Positions 17,462 through 25,288 of a stretch of DNA of 64,000 bases are shown here, in pieces. This stretch comes from Streptomyces cinnamoneus (GTDB lineage Bacteria > Actinomycetota > Actinomycetes > Streptomycetales > Streptomycetaceae): positions 62,001-126,000 of the forward strand of contig NZ_BMVB01000012.1 of NCBI RefSeq assembly GCF_014650495.1. The letters are read 5' to 3'. Made by a program: the position numbers and the translations under genes. Within the stretch, counting starts at the first letter, position 1; the number at the start of each line of letters is the position of its first letter. The notes under the pieces are model-generated. The model was not told the DNA's origin, did no database searches, and worked only from the letters and a program-made list of their open reading frames with translations.

Positions 17462-18303
17462 GCGCCCCCGCCTCCGTCCCGATCCGCTCCCGGCGCCCTT
17501 CCGCTCGCGTGCTCCTCGCAGTCGCGCCCGGGCTCCTGCTGACCCTGCTCGCCCTGGCCGGACCGCAGTTCGCCCCGCACCCCATCGACACTCCCGTCAC
17601 CGCCCCCTACGCCCCGCCCGGCAAGGACGCGCTCCTGGGCGGCGACCAGCTCGGCCGGGACGTGCTGAGCCGCATGCTGCACGGCGGCAGCGCCCTCATC
17701 GGCAGCGCGCTCGTCGTCGCCGTGCTCGTCACCGCCCTGGCCGCCGTACTGGGCTGCTTCGCCGTCCTCACCCCGGCGCTGGGGCGGCTCGTCGAGCGCA
17801 GCGCCGACGTCGCCATCCTGCTGCCGCCCGTGCTGGGCATGATGCTGATCGCCCTGGCCTGGCCCGGCAGCGGGCGCCTGGCCGTCATGGCCGCCGCTAC
17901 CGTGCTCGGCGTGCCGTACGCGGTACGCGTCGTCGCCGGCGCGGCCGCGCCTGTCGCCGCGTCGGGCTTCGTCGAGGCGGCCACCGCGGGCGGCGAACGG
18001 CTGTGGCACCTCGCGCTGCGCGAGATCCTGCCCAACCTGCGGTCCACCGTCCTCGCGCTGTTCGGCCTGCGCTTCGTCGCCGCCGTCTATGTCATCTCCA
18101 TGGCCGGCTTCCTCCAGCTCGGGCCCCAGCCGCCGGCCGCCGACTGGGCGCTGATGATTCGTGAGAACGCCCCCGGCGCCCTCCTCAACTCCTGGGCCGT
18201 CGTCGCCCCCAGCCTCGCCATCGGCCTCCTGGCCGTGAGCGTCAACCTCGCCGCCGACGCCCTCGTGCCCACCACGCGCCGGGTGTCGGTGGTGGCCCGG
18301 TGA
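17458..18303 (+). CDS. ABC importer permease, DppC type
   Basis: 281 residues. Reads DALLGGDQLGRDVLSRMLHG after the first helix, the hallmark of DppC/OppC permeases, and carries the coupling motif FVEAATAGGERLWHLALREI LPN. ATG 17458 overlaps the previous stop (ATGA). Partner of the DppB-type permease in a heterodimeric channel. Confidence 0.85.
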   Translation: MSAPASVPIRSRRPSARVLLAVAPGLLLTLLALAGPQFAPHPIDTPVTAPYAPPGKDALLGGDQLGRDVLSRMLHGGSALIGSALVVAVLVTALAAVLGCFAVLTPALGRLVERSADVAILLPPVLGMMLIALAWPGSGRLAVMAAATVLGVPYAVRVVAGAAAPVAASGFVEAATAGGERLWHLALREILPNLRSTVLALFGLRFVAAVYVISMAGFLQLGPQPPAADWALMIRENAPGALLNSWAVVAPSLAIGLLAVSVNLAADALVPTTRRVSVVAR

Positions 18304-19832
18304 CTCCCACCCGCGGGCAGCAGGCGTCCGTACCCCCGCCCCGTCGAGCAGAGGAACCCCCTGCGGTCATGACCGACAACCAGACCGTGGTCAGCGTCAC
18401 CGGCCTGGAGATACGGATAGTCGACGGGCCGGTGCTGCTGGCCGACGCCGGCCTCACCCTCCGGCGTGGCAGGATCACCGCCCTCACCGGCCCCTCCGGC
18501 TCCGGCAAGTCCACCCTGCTGCGCGCCGTCATCGGTGACCTGCCCGACGGCGCCCACGTCTCGTCAGGAACCGTCGAGGTCCTTGGCCACGACGTCCGGG
18601 CCCTCCCCGCCGAGCGGCTGCGGCACCTGCGCCGTCACAGCGTCGCGTACGTGGGGCAGGACCCCGCCTCCGCCCTCAACCCCCGGATGCGCGTCCGTCG
18701 CCTCGTAGCCGAGACCGCCGTGGACCCCTCCCCGCAGGCGGTGCGGGACCTGCTCGCCGAGTGCCGCCTGCCCGTCGATGACGGGCTGCCCGACCGGCGC
18801 CCGGGCGCCCTCTCCGGCGGGCAGCAGCGCAGAGTGGCGCTGGCCCGGGCCCTCGCCCGGCGCCCCGACGTCCTCCTGCTGGACGAACCCACCGCGGGGC
18901 TCGACACCGCACTGCGCGACGAGATCGCCGACCTCCTGCGCCACCTCGTCACCACCCGCGACCTCGCGATCGTCCTCGCCTGCCACGACCCCGAACTCGT
19001 CGCCCGCTGCGTCGACGACGTCGTCGACCTCGCCACGGCCGTCCGTCCGGCGCCACGGTCGGCCACGCTCCAAGCGCGTCCGGAAGGCACCGTTTCCCGC
19101 CCCGGCGGCACGACAGGGACCGGACTTGCCGCCCACGGCCTCACGGTGGGATTCACCCGGCACGGACGCGCCCGCCTGGCCCTGGACGGAGTGGACTTCG
19201 CGGCGGCTCCGGGCAGCGCCACCGGCATCGTCGGCCCCTCCGGATCCGGCAAGACAACCCTGCTCCGCGTTCTCGCCGGACTGCAGCGGCCGGATGCCGG
19301 CACCCTCACTCTCGACGATCAGGTGCTGCCCGCCCTGGCCCGCAAACGCGGCCGGGACCGGCAGCGCCGCATCCAGCTGGTCCCGCAGAACCCGCTCGGC
19401 ACCCTCAACCCCGCCCGGACCGTCGGCGCCACCCTCGCCCGGCCCCTCAGGCTTCACCAGGCCACCGCGAAGGCGGACCTGGCCGACCGGGTCACCGGAC
19501 TCCTCGCCGACGTCGACCTGCCTGCCGACTTCGCCCGCCGCTACCCCGCCGAGCTCTCCGGTGGTCAGCGCCAGCGCGTCTCCATCGCCCGCGCGCTCGC
19601 CGCAGGCCCCGACATCCTGCTCTGCGACGAGGTCACCTCCGCCCTCGACCCGGACACCGCCACCGCCATCATGAATCTCCTCACGGCCCTACGCGAACAG
19701 CACGGCATGACGCTGGTCGTCGTCTCCCACGAACACCACCTCATCGCCCGCTACACCGACACCGTCCACCTTCTCGACACCGGACGCATCACCGACAGCG
19801 GGCCCACTGCCTCGCTCGTGGCGATGACCTGA
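18300..19832 (+). CDS. Fused double ABC ATPase of the importer (DppD-DppF fusion)
   Basis: 510 residues with two complete nucleotide-binding domains. Domain 1: Walker A GPSGSGKSTLLRAV, signature LSGGQQRRVALARALA, Walker B VLLLDEPTAGLD. Domain 2: Walker A GPSGSGKTTLLRVLAGL, signature LSGGQRQRVSIARALA, Walker B ILLCDEVTSALD. It energises the two permeases, so one polypeptide replaces the usual DppD plus DppF pair. The GTG at 18300 gives a GTGA overlap; ATG 18369 is a possible alternative start. No terminal permease is attached. Confidence 0.87.
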   Translation: MTPTRGQQASVPPPRRAEEPPAVMTDNQTVVSVTGLEIRIVDGPVLLADAGLTLRRGRITALTGPSGSGKSTLLRAVIGDLPDGAHVSSGTVEVLGHDVRALPAERLRHLRRHSVAYVGQDPASALNPRMRVRRLVAETAVDPSPQAVRDLLAECRLPVDDGLPDRRPGALSGGQQRRVALARALARRPDVLLLDEPTAGLDTALRDEIADLLRHLVTTRDLAIVLACHDPELVARCVDDVVDLATAVRPAPRSATLQARPEGTVSRPGGTTGTGLAAHGLTVGFTRHGRARLALDGVDFAAAPGSATGIVGPSGSGKTTLLRVLAGLQRPDAGTLTLDDQVLPALARKRGRDRQRRIQLVPQNPLGTLNPARTVGATLARPLRLHQATAKADLADRVTGLLADVDLPADFARRYPAELSGGQRQRVSIARALAAGPDILLCDEVTSALDPDTATAIMNLLTALREQHGMTLVVVSHEHHLIARYTDTVHLLDTGRITDSGPTASLVAMT

Positions 19833-19940
19833 CGAGGACCCGATCCGCGGTCGTCCGGCATCCGGCGTGTGCGTGATGCCGGCCGCCGTGGTGCCCTTGA
19901 GCATTGGAGGGTGTGGACGGGGCGTGATCCGGGCGGCCGG

Positions 19941-20813
19941 TCAGTCTCCGCGCCTGTGGTCGGTGGGTGCCGGGGCGTGTGATCGGCGGGAGGCCAGTAG
20001 CCGGCGCCCCTGCCGACGTGGTGCGGGTTTGCCGTCCTGAGGGGCGGGAGCGGTGATGCGGGCCCGGGCGATCAGTTCCAGGGTGATGGCGACGGCGACA
20101 GCCTGGACAGCCATCAGGGCGATCAGGACGAACAGTTGGACGGCGCCGGCGGTGAGCGGATCGGCACCGCCGAGCAGCATGCCGACGAACGCGCCCGGCA
20201 AGGTGACCAGTCCGACCGTGCGGGTCTGATCGAGGCCGGGCACGAGCGCCTCGGAGGCCGAGGACCGGGCGATCTCGATCCTGGCGTCCCGCTCCGGCAG
20301 GCCCAGCGCGAGGGCGGCTTCGACCTTGCCGTGGCGCAGTCGGAGCACCGCCAGGCTCTGTCGGCCGGCCAGCACGGTCGCGGTGAGCGCGCCGCCGATC
20401 AGGATCCCGGTCACCGGGATGAGCGTGATGCCGCGCACCGGCACGAGGCCGGTGGCCAGCAGCAGGCCGATGGCAGGGACCACGCCCGCAGCGATTGGCA
20501 CGGCCGTCCACCACCAGGTGGCGTCGGTGGTGACCCGGCGGCCGGCGGTGCGTACGGCGACCGCATACATCAGGAGCAGGAAGGCGGGCAGGCCCGCGGG
20601 GGAGTGGGCGACCCAGCCGATGGCGGCGGAGACCACCGCGAGCTGGATGGCGGCCCGTACACCGGCGAGGAGGACCTCGCGGGCCCGGCTGGTGCCGTGA
20701 TCGGGCGTCAGGTGGCAGACGGCGACCACGGTGACGGCGGTGGCGAGCAGGATGGCCAGAACCCATCCGAGGGTCGCGTTGACCGGGAGAAGGGTGGCAG
20801 AGGATGCGCGCAT
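19941..20813 (-). CDS. FetB/YbbM-like (UPF0014) membrane permease
   Basis: 290 residues with about seven hydrophobic segments and a basic C-terminal tail. Conserved blocks are AGVRAAIQLAVVSAAIGWVA, TGILIGGALTATVLAGRQSL and TVGLVTLPGAFVGMLLGGAD, typical of FetB, which with the ATPase FetA exports iron in E. coli. No FetA-type ATPase gene is adjacent. It follows efeU on the same strand with a 168-bp gap, so it may be co-transcribed. Its role in iron homeostasis is inferred from family and context. Confidence 0.75.
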   Translation of the reverse strand: MRASSATLLPVNATLGWVLAILLATAVTVVAVCHLTPDHGTSRAREVLLAGVRAAIQLAVVSAAIGWVAHSPAGLPAFLLLMYAVAVRTAGRRVTTDATWWWTAVPIAAGVVPAIGLLLATGLVPVRGITLIPVTGILIGGALTATVLAGRQSLAVLRLRHGKVEAALALGLPERDARIEIARSSASEALVPGLDQTRTVGLVTLPGAFVGMLLGGADPLTAGAVQLFVLIALMAVQAVAVAITLELIARARITAPAPQDGKPAPRRQGRRLLASRRSHAPAPTDHRRGD

Positions 20814-20981
20814 AGGGTCACCGTTGGGTCGGCGTTCGTTGCGGGGTGGCGGTCGATTTCCTGGTGACGTCGGCCCCGGTGTGATGGGCCTGCGCTCCGG
20901 TTCGGGCGTCGTGTCCGCCCCGGGGCGCAGGACCGGCCCGCCTGCGGGTGGTGCGACCGGGACCGGTTCGCGGCGCAGCCG

Positions 20982-21827
20982 CTACTTGGCCGGTGCCCCG
21001 GCCGCCGTCCGGGTATTCGGCGCGGGCCGGGGGCGTTCGGGGGCCAGGAAGAAGCCCATGACCGGGGTCAGGTAGAGCGCCCAGACGATCACCTGCAGGA
21101 CGGTGGGGTCGGGCTGGAAGTTGAAGACGCCCTTGAGGAGGGTGCCGTACCAGGAGTCCGGGGGGATGGTGGTGCTGATGTCGAAGGCGAGGTGGTGCAG
21201 GCCGGGGAGGAGGTCGGCCTCCTGGAGGTCGTGGATGCCGTAGGCGAGGACGCCGGCCGCGACGACGACGAGCATGGCGCCGGTCCAGCGGAAGAACCTG
21301 GCCAGGTTGATGCGCAGGGCGCCCTTGTAGAAGAGCCAGCCGAGGACCACGGAGGTGGCGAGTCCCAGGAGGGCTCCGATGAGGGGGCGGATGCCGTCGC
21401 CGGTGGCCTGGGCGGCGGTCCAGATGAACAGGGAGGTCTCCAGGCCTTCGCGGCCTACGGCGAAGAAGGAGGTCACCACGAGGGCGCCGGTGCCGACTGC
21501 CAGGGCGGCGTCGAGTTTGTCCTGGAGTTCGCTCTTGAGGTGGCGGGCGGTGCGCCGCATCCAGAACACCATCCAGGTGACCAGGCCGACGGACAGGATG
21601 GAAAGGGTGCCGCCGAGGGCTTCCTTGGCCTGGAAGGTGAGGGTGGAGGAACCGAACTGCAGCAGCGCGCCGAAGGCGAGGCTGAGGGTGACGGCGATTC
21701 CGACACCGGCCCACAGGGGTGGCAGCTGGCGGCGGTTGCCGGTCTTGACGAGGTAGGCGACGAGGATGCAGACGACGAGGCTGGCCTCCAGGCCCTCGCG
21801 CAGTCCGATCAGGAAGTTGCCGAACAT
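20982..21827 (-). CDS. efeU: EfeU/FTR1-family iron permease
   Basis: 281 residues, seven predicted membrane helices. The two iron-binding REGLE motifs are visible: LIGLREGLEASLVVCILVAY at the N-terminus and FFAVGREGLETSLFIWTAAQ in the fourth helix. FTR1 proteins carry iron across the membrane and work with the extracytoplasmic EfeO. It lies 22 bp downstream of efeO on the same strand, so the two form an operon. No EfeB peroxidase gene is present in the window. Confidence 0.9.
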   Translation of the reverse strand: MFGNFLIGLREGLEASLVVCILVAYLVKTGNRRQLPPLWAGVGIAVTLSLAFGALLQFGSSTLTFQAKEALGGTLSILSVGLVTWMVFWMRRTARHLKSELQDKLDAALAVGTGALVVTSFFAVGREGLETSLFIWTAAQATGDGIRPLIGALLGLATSVVLGWLFYKGALRINLARFFRWTGAMLVVVAAGVLAYGIHDLQEADLLPGLHHLAFDISTTIPPDSWYGTLLKGVFNFQPDPTVLQVIVWALYLTPVMGFFLAPERPRPAPNTRTAAGAPAK

Positions 21828-21849
21828 GGGGTGGAGTTGTCCTTCCGGG

Positions 21850-23001
21850 CTACTTGACGACGGCGGCGGCGAGCTTGGACAGCGGTTCGGCCAGCGCGTT
21901 CACGCCGTCCGAGAGCTCCTTGCGCTGCGGCTCGGTGACCTTGTCGTAGGAGGTGTACTCGTATCCGGCGGCACCGATGCGGTACTTGTCCAGCAGCCCG
22001 GTCAGGGCGGTGAACTGGCCGTCCAGTTCCCGGGTGAGCCCCGGGTTGTTCTTGGCGGCGACGGGCTTGAGGAGTCCGTAGGTCTTCTGGGCGCCTTCGA
22101 GGTTGCCCTTGAAGTCCACGAGGTCGGTGTGGGAGTAGCGGTCCTCTTCGCCGGTGATCTTGTTGCGGGCGACCTCGTCGAGCAGCTCCTTGGCTCCGTT
22201 GGCCATCGAGGTGGGGGTGATCTCGGCGGTGCCGACCCTCTTCACCCAGTCATTGAGGTCCGCCATGAGCCGGTCGGCGAGCCGCTTCTCCTGGTCGTCG
22301 ATCTTCTTGTCCTGCCAGAGCGCTTTCTCCAGGCGGTGCCAGCCGGTCCAGTCCTTCGCCGGGTCCTGGCCCGACTCCAGGCCGTCCTCGCGGACGTCGA
22401 CCTTGGGGTCGATGTCGCCGAAGGACTCGGCGACCGGCTCGGTGCGCTCCCATCCGATCCTGGAGGGGGCGTAGAGCTTTTGTGCCGTCTCGATGTCGCC
22501 GGCCTTGACGGCATCGGCGAACGCCTTCGCCTTCGGCAGCGTCTCCTCGGCCTGTGCAAGGACGTAGGAGCGGTACCCGGCGACGGCCGCGTCCATTTCC
22601 GGGTTGCGCTTGGCGGCCGTGTTCTTACCGGTGGCGGTGACCTTCCGGTGGATGCCGTCGCCCTTCATGCCGGGCTTGCAGGCGATCTCGTAGTCACCGG
22701 CCTTGATCTCGGCGGTGATCGAAGCCTTCGTGCCCGGGCCGATGTTCTCGCGCTCCGCCGCGATCCGGCCGTCCGGGAACAGCACGTACACCTCGGTGAC
22801 CTTGGAGCCGGTGTTCTCCACGTCCACGGTGAGGTGCCCGGCCGGGAACTCGGCCCGGGACACTTCGCACTTGGAGTCCGAGGCCGTCACCTTGATCGAG
22901 CCGTCGCCGCCCGTGGCCTTCTGTGAGCATCCCGACAGCGATACGACCGTCGCTATGACGGTGCCGGCGCCGACCAGAAGGTGACGGGGTCTGACGGACA
23001 T
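21850..23001 (-). CDS. efeO: EfeO-type iron-uptake lipoprotein (cupredoxin + M75 domains)
   Basis: 383 residues. Signal peptide with lipobox VSLSGCSQ, then a cupredoxin-like domain (about 30-125; CEVSRAEFPAGHLTVDVENT, GDYEIACKPGMKGDG), then an imelysin/peptidase-M75 helical domain (about 135-383; DWTGWHRLEKALWQDKKIDD, ARNKITGEEDRYSHTDLVDF). This two-domain form is the standard EfeO, which delivers iron to EfeU. ATG 23001 has GAGGCGTCC upstream. The leader carries a BlaI-like operator, a weak iron box and a hairpin. Confidence 0.9.
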   Translation of the reverse strand: MSVRPRHLLVGAGTVIATVVSLSGCSQKATGGDGSIKVTASDSKCEVSRAEFPAGHLTVDVENTGSKVTEVYVLFPDGRIAAERENIGPGTKASITAEIKAGDYEIACKPGMKGDGIHRKVTATGKNTAAKRNPEMDAAVAGYRSYVLAQAEETLPKAKAFADAVKAGDIETAQKLYAPSRIGWERTEPVAESFGDIDPKVDVREDGLESGQDPAKDWTGWHRLEKALWQDKKIDDQEKRLADRLMADLNDWVKRVGTAEITPTSMANGAKELLDEVARNKITGEEDRYSHTDLVDFKGNLEGAQKTYGLLKPVAAKNNPGLTRELDGQFTALTGLLDKYRIGAAGYEYTSYDKVTEPQRKELSDGVNALAEPLSKLAAAVVK

Positions 23002-23034
23002 GGACGCCTCGTTTCATAGGGGCAGAGAGACGAA

Positions 23035-23060
23035 AGCGCCGGGCAGGGGTGCCCGGCGCT
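23035..23060 (-). terminator. Strong hairpin in the efeO leader (terminator or attenuator)
   Basis: AGCGCCGGGCA and TGCCCGGCGCT form a perfect 11-bp stem with a 4-nt loop, followed on the minus strand by TTTCGTCT. It may terminate the M56 transcript, or attenuate efeO if the promoter lies upstream of it. Confidence 0.5.
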
Positions 23061-23065
23061 GCGGA

Positions 23066-23083
23066 GTCTACTCAACTGTAGAC
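23066..23083. promoter_or_regulatory. BlaI-type operator upstream of efeO
   Basis: GTCTACTCAACTGTAGAC is a perfect GTCTAC-N6-GTAGAC dyad, identical in its arms to the operator in front of the blaI-like gene at 24487-24504. Confidence 0.65.
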
Positions 23084-23085
23084 GC

Positions 23086-23104
23086 TAAAGGAAGGCTGCC
23101 CTAA
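23086..23104. promoter_or_regulatory. Degenerate iron box upstream of efeO
   Basis: TAAAGGAAGGCTGCCCTAA matches 13 of 19 positions of the DmdR consensus, weaker than the two boxes at 14717 and 14850. It is immediately next to the BlaI-like operator. Confidence 0.35.
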
Positions 23105-23156
23105 CTCCATTACGTGGGAGGGGGTGCGGAGCTACCGCGCGGGGTGCGGGGTGCGG

Positions 23157-24095
23157 TCAGTCGGAAGGCTGCTCGCCCTGGGCGATCTCGACGCCGCGGT
23201 GCAGCAAGACGGCTCCTGCCACGGAAGAGGTGCCTGCCGCGGTACACAGCAGGGCCATGGCCAGCAGTGCGGGGGCGAGGCGGCGGGCGGGTGCCTGGGT
23301 GAGCAGGGCCTTGACCCGGGCGGGGACGGGTCCGGTGGCGGCGCGGGCGGCAAGCGCCGACGGCCCCCGCTCGCGTCCGCGGGTGGCGGCCAGTGCCGCG
23401 TGCCCCACCGCTTGTGCGGTGAGTGTTCGATCATCCACGGCCCGGGCCGCACGTTCGTCCGCGGCGCGTTCGGCGGCCAATGACACATGGGGGGCGACGG
23501 CGGCCAGCGCCGGGTGACACCAGCCGGCGAGCTGGGCTGCGGCGAGGAAGACGTGGTGGTGCCCGGCGAGGTGGGCGTGCTCGTGGGCGAGAAGGGCCTC
23601 GCGCTCGCGCGGGTCCAGGGAGCGCAGCATGCCGGTGGTCACCACGATCCGGCCCGGGCGGCGCAGGCTGGGTGGCAAGGCGTAGGCGTCCGGCCGGGGA
23701 TCCTCCAGGACGCACAGGCCCCCGGCGTGCGGAAGGCCGGAGATCTCTCTGTGTGCGGCGCGCAGGCGCCTCGCCTCCGACGTGGTGTGTCGCACCACCG
23801 TGACGACGGTGACCGCCAGGAGTCCGGCAGCCAGCACGGAGACCCCGAGGACCGCGAGTCGTGGACCGGCCTGGAGCGGTTGGATCAGCTCCGCGAGAGC
23901 GGCGAGCGGGGGAATCGCCAGGGCGAGCGGAAGGAGCAGGGCCCCCAGGCACGCCACAACCCCGACCGCCAGCGCGGCAGTGGCGGTGGTCACCGTCCAC
24001 AGCGCGATCTCGGGCCGCACCCGCTCGACCGCCCGCCGCGCGAGGGGTGGCAGCATCCACGGCAGTACGAGGGGGAGGAGCAGCAGGGCGATCAC
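23157..24095 (-). CDS. M56-family (BlaR1-like) membrane zinc metalloprotease
   Basis: 312 residues. Three hydrophobic N-terminal segments precede a cytoplasmic protease domain with the zinc motif LLAHEHAHLAGHHHVFLAAA (HExxH), then AAERAADERAARAVDD supplying the third zinc ligand region, and one further C-terminal membrane segment. M56 proteases cleave a partner BlaI repressor on signal. The GTG start overlaps the BlaI stop by 4 nt (GTGA). A beta-lactam-binding sensor domain is absent, so the inducer is unknown. Confidence 0.85.
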   Translation of the reverse strand: MIALLLLPLVLPWMLPPLARRAVERVRPEIALWTVTTATAALAVGVVACLGALLLPLALAIPPLAALAELIQPLQAGPRLAVLGVSVLAAGLLAVTVVTVVRHTTSEARRLRAAHREISGLPHAGGLCVLEDPRPDAYALPPSLRRPGRIVVTTGMLRSLDPREREALLAHEHAHLAGHHHVFLAAAQLAGWCHPALAAVAPHVSLAAERAADERAARAVDDRTLTAQAVGHAALAATRGRERGPSALAARAATGPVPARVKALLTQAPARRLAPALLAMALLCTAAGTSSVAGAVLLHRGVEIAQGEQPSD

Positions 24096-24463
24096 TGACC
24101 GCCTCCCTCCAGCAGGCGCCTGAGCTCCGCCTCGTCCTCGGGGCTGAGTCCGTCCACGAACCGGGCCAGCACGATGCCCCGGTCGTCGTCCTGGTCCAGC
24201 TCACGGTGCATCCGGCGCGCGGTCAGGCCGTGGGAGTCCTCCACCGGGAAGTAGACGAACCCCCGGCCGCCCGGGCGGCGGCCGACCGTCCCCTTCTCGT
24301 GAAGGCGTGCCAGGAGGGTCGCCACCGTGGTGCGGGCCAGTGGCTGCGGTATCGCCGCCCTGACCTCGGCCGCCGACTGCGGTCTGCCCGCCGCCCACAA
24401 TGCCGCCAGAACACTGGACTCCAGCTCGCCCGCAGGCCTGCGCTCACCGTCGGTCCGCGCCAT
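24092..24463 (-). CDS. BlaI/MecI/CopY-family winged-helix repressor
   Basis: 123 residues. Winged-helix domain with ELESSVLAALWAAGRPQSAA, LARTTVATLLARLHEKGTVG and GRGFVYFPVEDSHGLTARRM, followed by an acidic dimerisation tail (SPEDEAELRRLLEGG). The ATG at 24463 is preceded by GGAGGATGG. The tandem dyads at 24487-24523 lie just upstream, indicating autoregulation. Partner of the M56 protease encoded by the next gene. Confidence 0.88.
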   Translation of the reverse strand: MARTDGERRPAGELESSVLAALWAAGRPQSAAEVRAAIPQPLARTTVATLLARLHEKGTVGRRPGGRGFVYFPVEDSHGLTARRMHRELDQDDDRGIVLARFVDGLSPEDEAELRRLLEGGGQ

Positions 24464-24486
24464 GGAACCATCCTCCCACCGAGATC

Positions 24487-24523
24487 GTCTACAGTGAAGT
24501 AGACGGACTACCGTCCTGTAGAC
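24487..24523. promoter_or_regulatory. Tandem BlaI-type operators
   Basis: GTCTAC-AGTGAA-GTAGAC at 24487-24504 is a perfect dyad, and GACTAC-CGTCCT-GTAGAC at 24506-24523 differs by one base. Centres are 19 bp apart, between blaI and the divergent dedA. Confidence 0.7.
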
Positions 24524-24616
24524 ACAGGGTATGCGGTCCGTGCGCCTCCGATGCTGCCCGGCACCCTGTCGTGCCTGCGGCGGTGAGCCCCCCCATCGAA
24601 AGGGATCCCCGCGCCG

Positions 24617-25288
24617 ATGATCCTCACGCAGCTCGCCGCACCACCGCCGGTGCACCTCGCGGTGAACCCGCTCGACGCGCAGTCCCTGCTCGCCGCATTC
24701 GGGACGATCGGGATCGCAGTGATCCTGTTCGCCGAGACCGGTCTGCTCATCGGGTTCTTCCTACCTGGTGACTCGCTGCTGTTCACCGCCGGACTGCTGT
24801 GCGCCGGCTCGGCAGCCTCCCCCGGGCGCCTGTCACTGCCCTGGGTGCTGCTCGCCGCGGCGGCGGGCGCCCTGGCCGGCGCCCAGACCGGCTACTTGCT
24901 CGGCCGGCGGGCAGGCCCGGCGTTCCTGGCCCGTACGAAGTCCCGCAAGATCAGTGACGGCGCCGCCCGGGCGGCGGAGATCCTCCAGAAGTACGGGTAC
25001 GCGAAGGCGATCGTGCTGGCCCGGTTCCTGCCGATCGTACGGACCGTGCTGAACCCGCTCGCGGGCATCCTCGACGTCCCGGTACGCGCCTTCACCCTCT
25101 GGCAGATCCTGGGCGGCCTGGTGTGGACGGTCGGTCTGGTCCTGGCCGGATACACCCTCGGCGCCTCCATCCCCAATATCGACCACTACCTCCTGCCGAT
25201 CATCGCCCTCATCGTCGTCATCTCACTCGTCCCGGTCGCATTCGAGCTTCTGCGTTCCCGGCGAGCACACCGGAAGGAAAGCGCCTGA
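24617..25288 (+). CDS. DedA-family membrane protein
   Basis: 223 residues with four to five membrane segments. Family blocks are ILFAETGLLIGFFLPGDSLL, AAAAGALAGAQTGYLLGRRA and ILQKYGYAKAIVLARFLPIV followed by RTVLNPLAGI. DedA proteins are lipid-carrier or small-molecule membrane transporters. The stop codon shares a base with the next ATG (TGATG), linking it to a PAP2 phosphatase, a combination that suggests undecaprenyl- or phospholipid-phosphate handling (inference). ATG 24617 lies 150 bp from the BlaI operators. Confidence 0.85.
   Translation: MILTQLAAPPPVHLAVNPLDAQSLLAAFGTIGIAVILFAETGLLIGFFLPGDSLLFTAGLLCAGSAASPGRLSLPWVLLAAAAGALAGAQTGYLLGRRAGPAFLARTKSRKISDGAARAAEILQKYGYAKAIVLARFLPIVRTVLNPLAGILDVPVRAFTLWQILGGLVWTVGLVLAGYTLGASIPNIDHYLLPIIALIVVISLVPVAFELLRSRRAHRKESA

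Noticed and set aside
15267..18009. Long minus-strand frames opposite the ABC importer
   Set aside because: Shadows of the importer genes, which have family motifs and overlapping starts.
8681..19832. Calling the cluster a staphyloferrin B or desferrioxamine locus
   Set aside because: No IucA/IucC-type synthetase, acyltransferase or citrate synthase gene is present; only the SbnA/SbnB step is shared.
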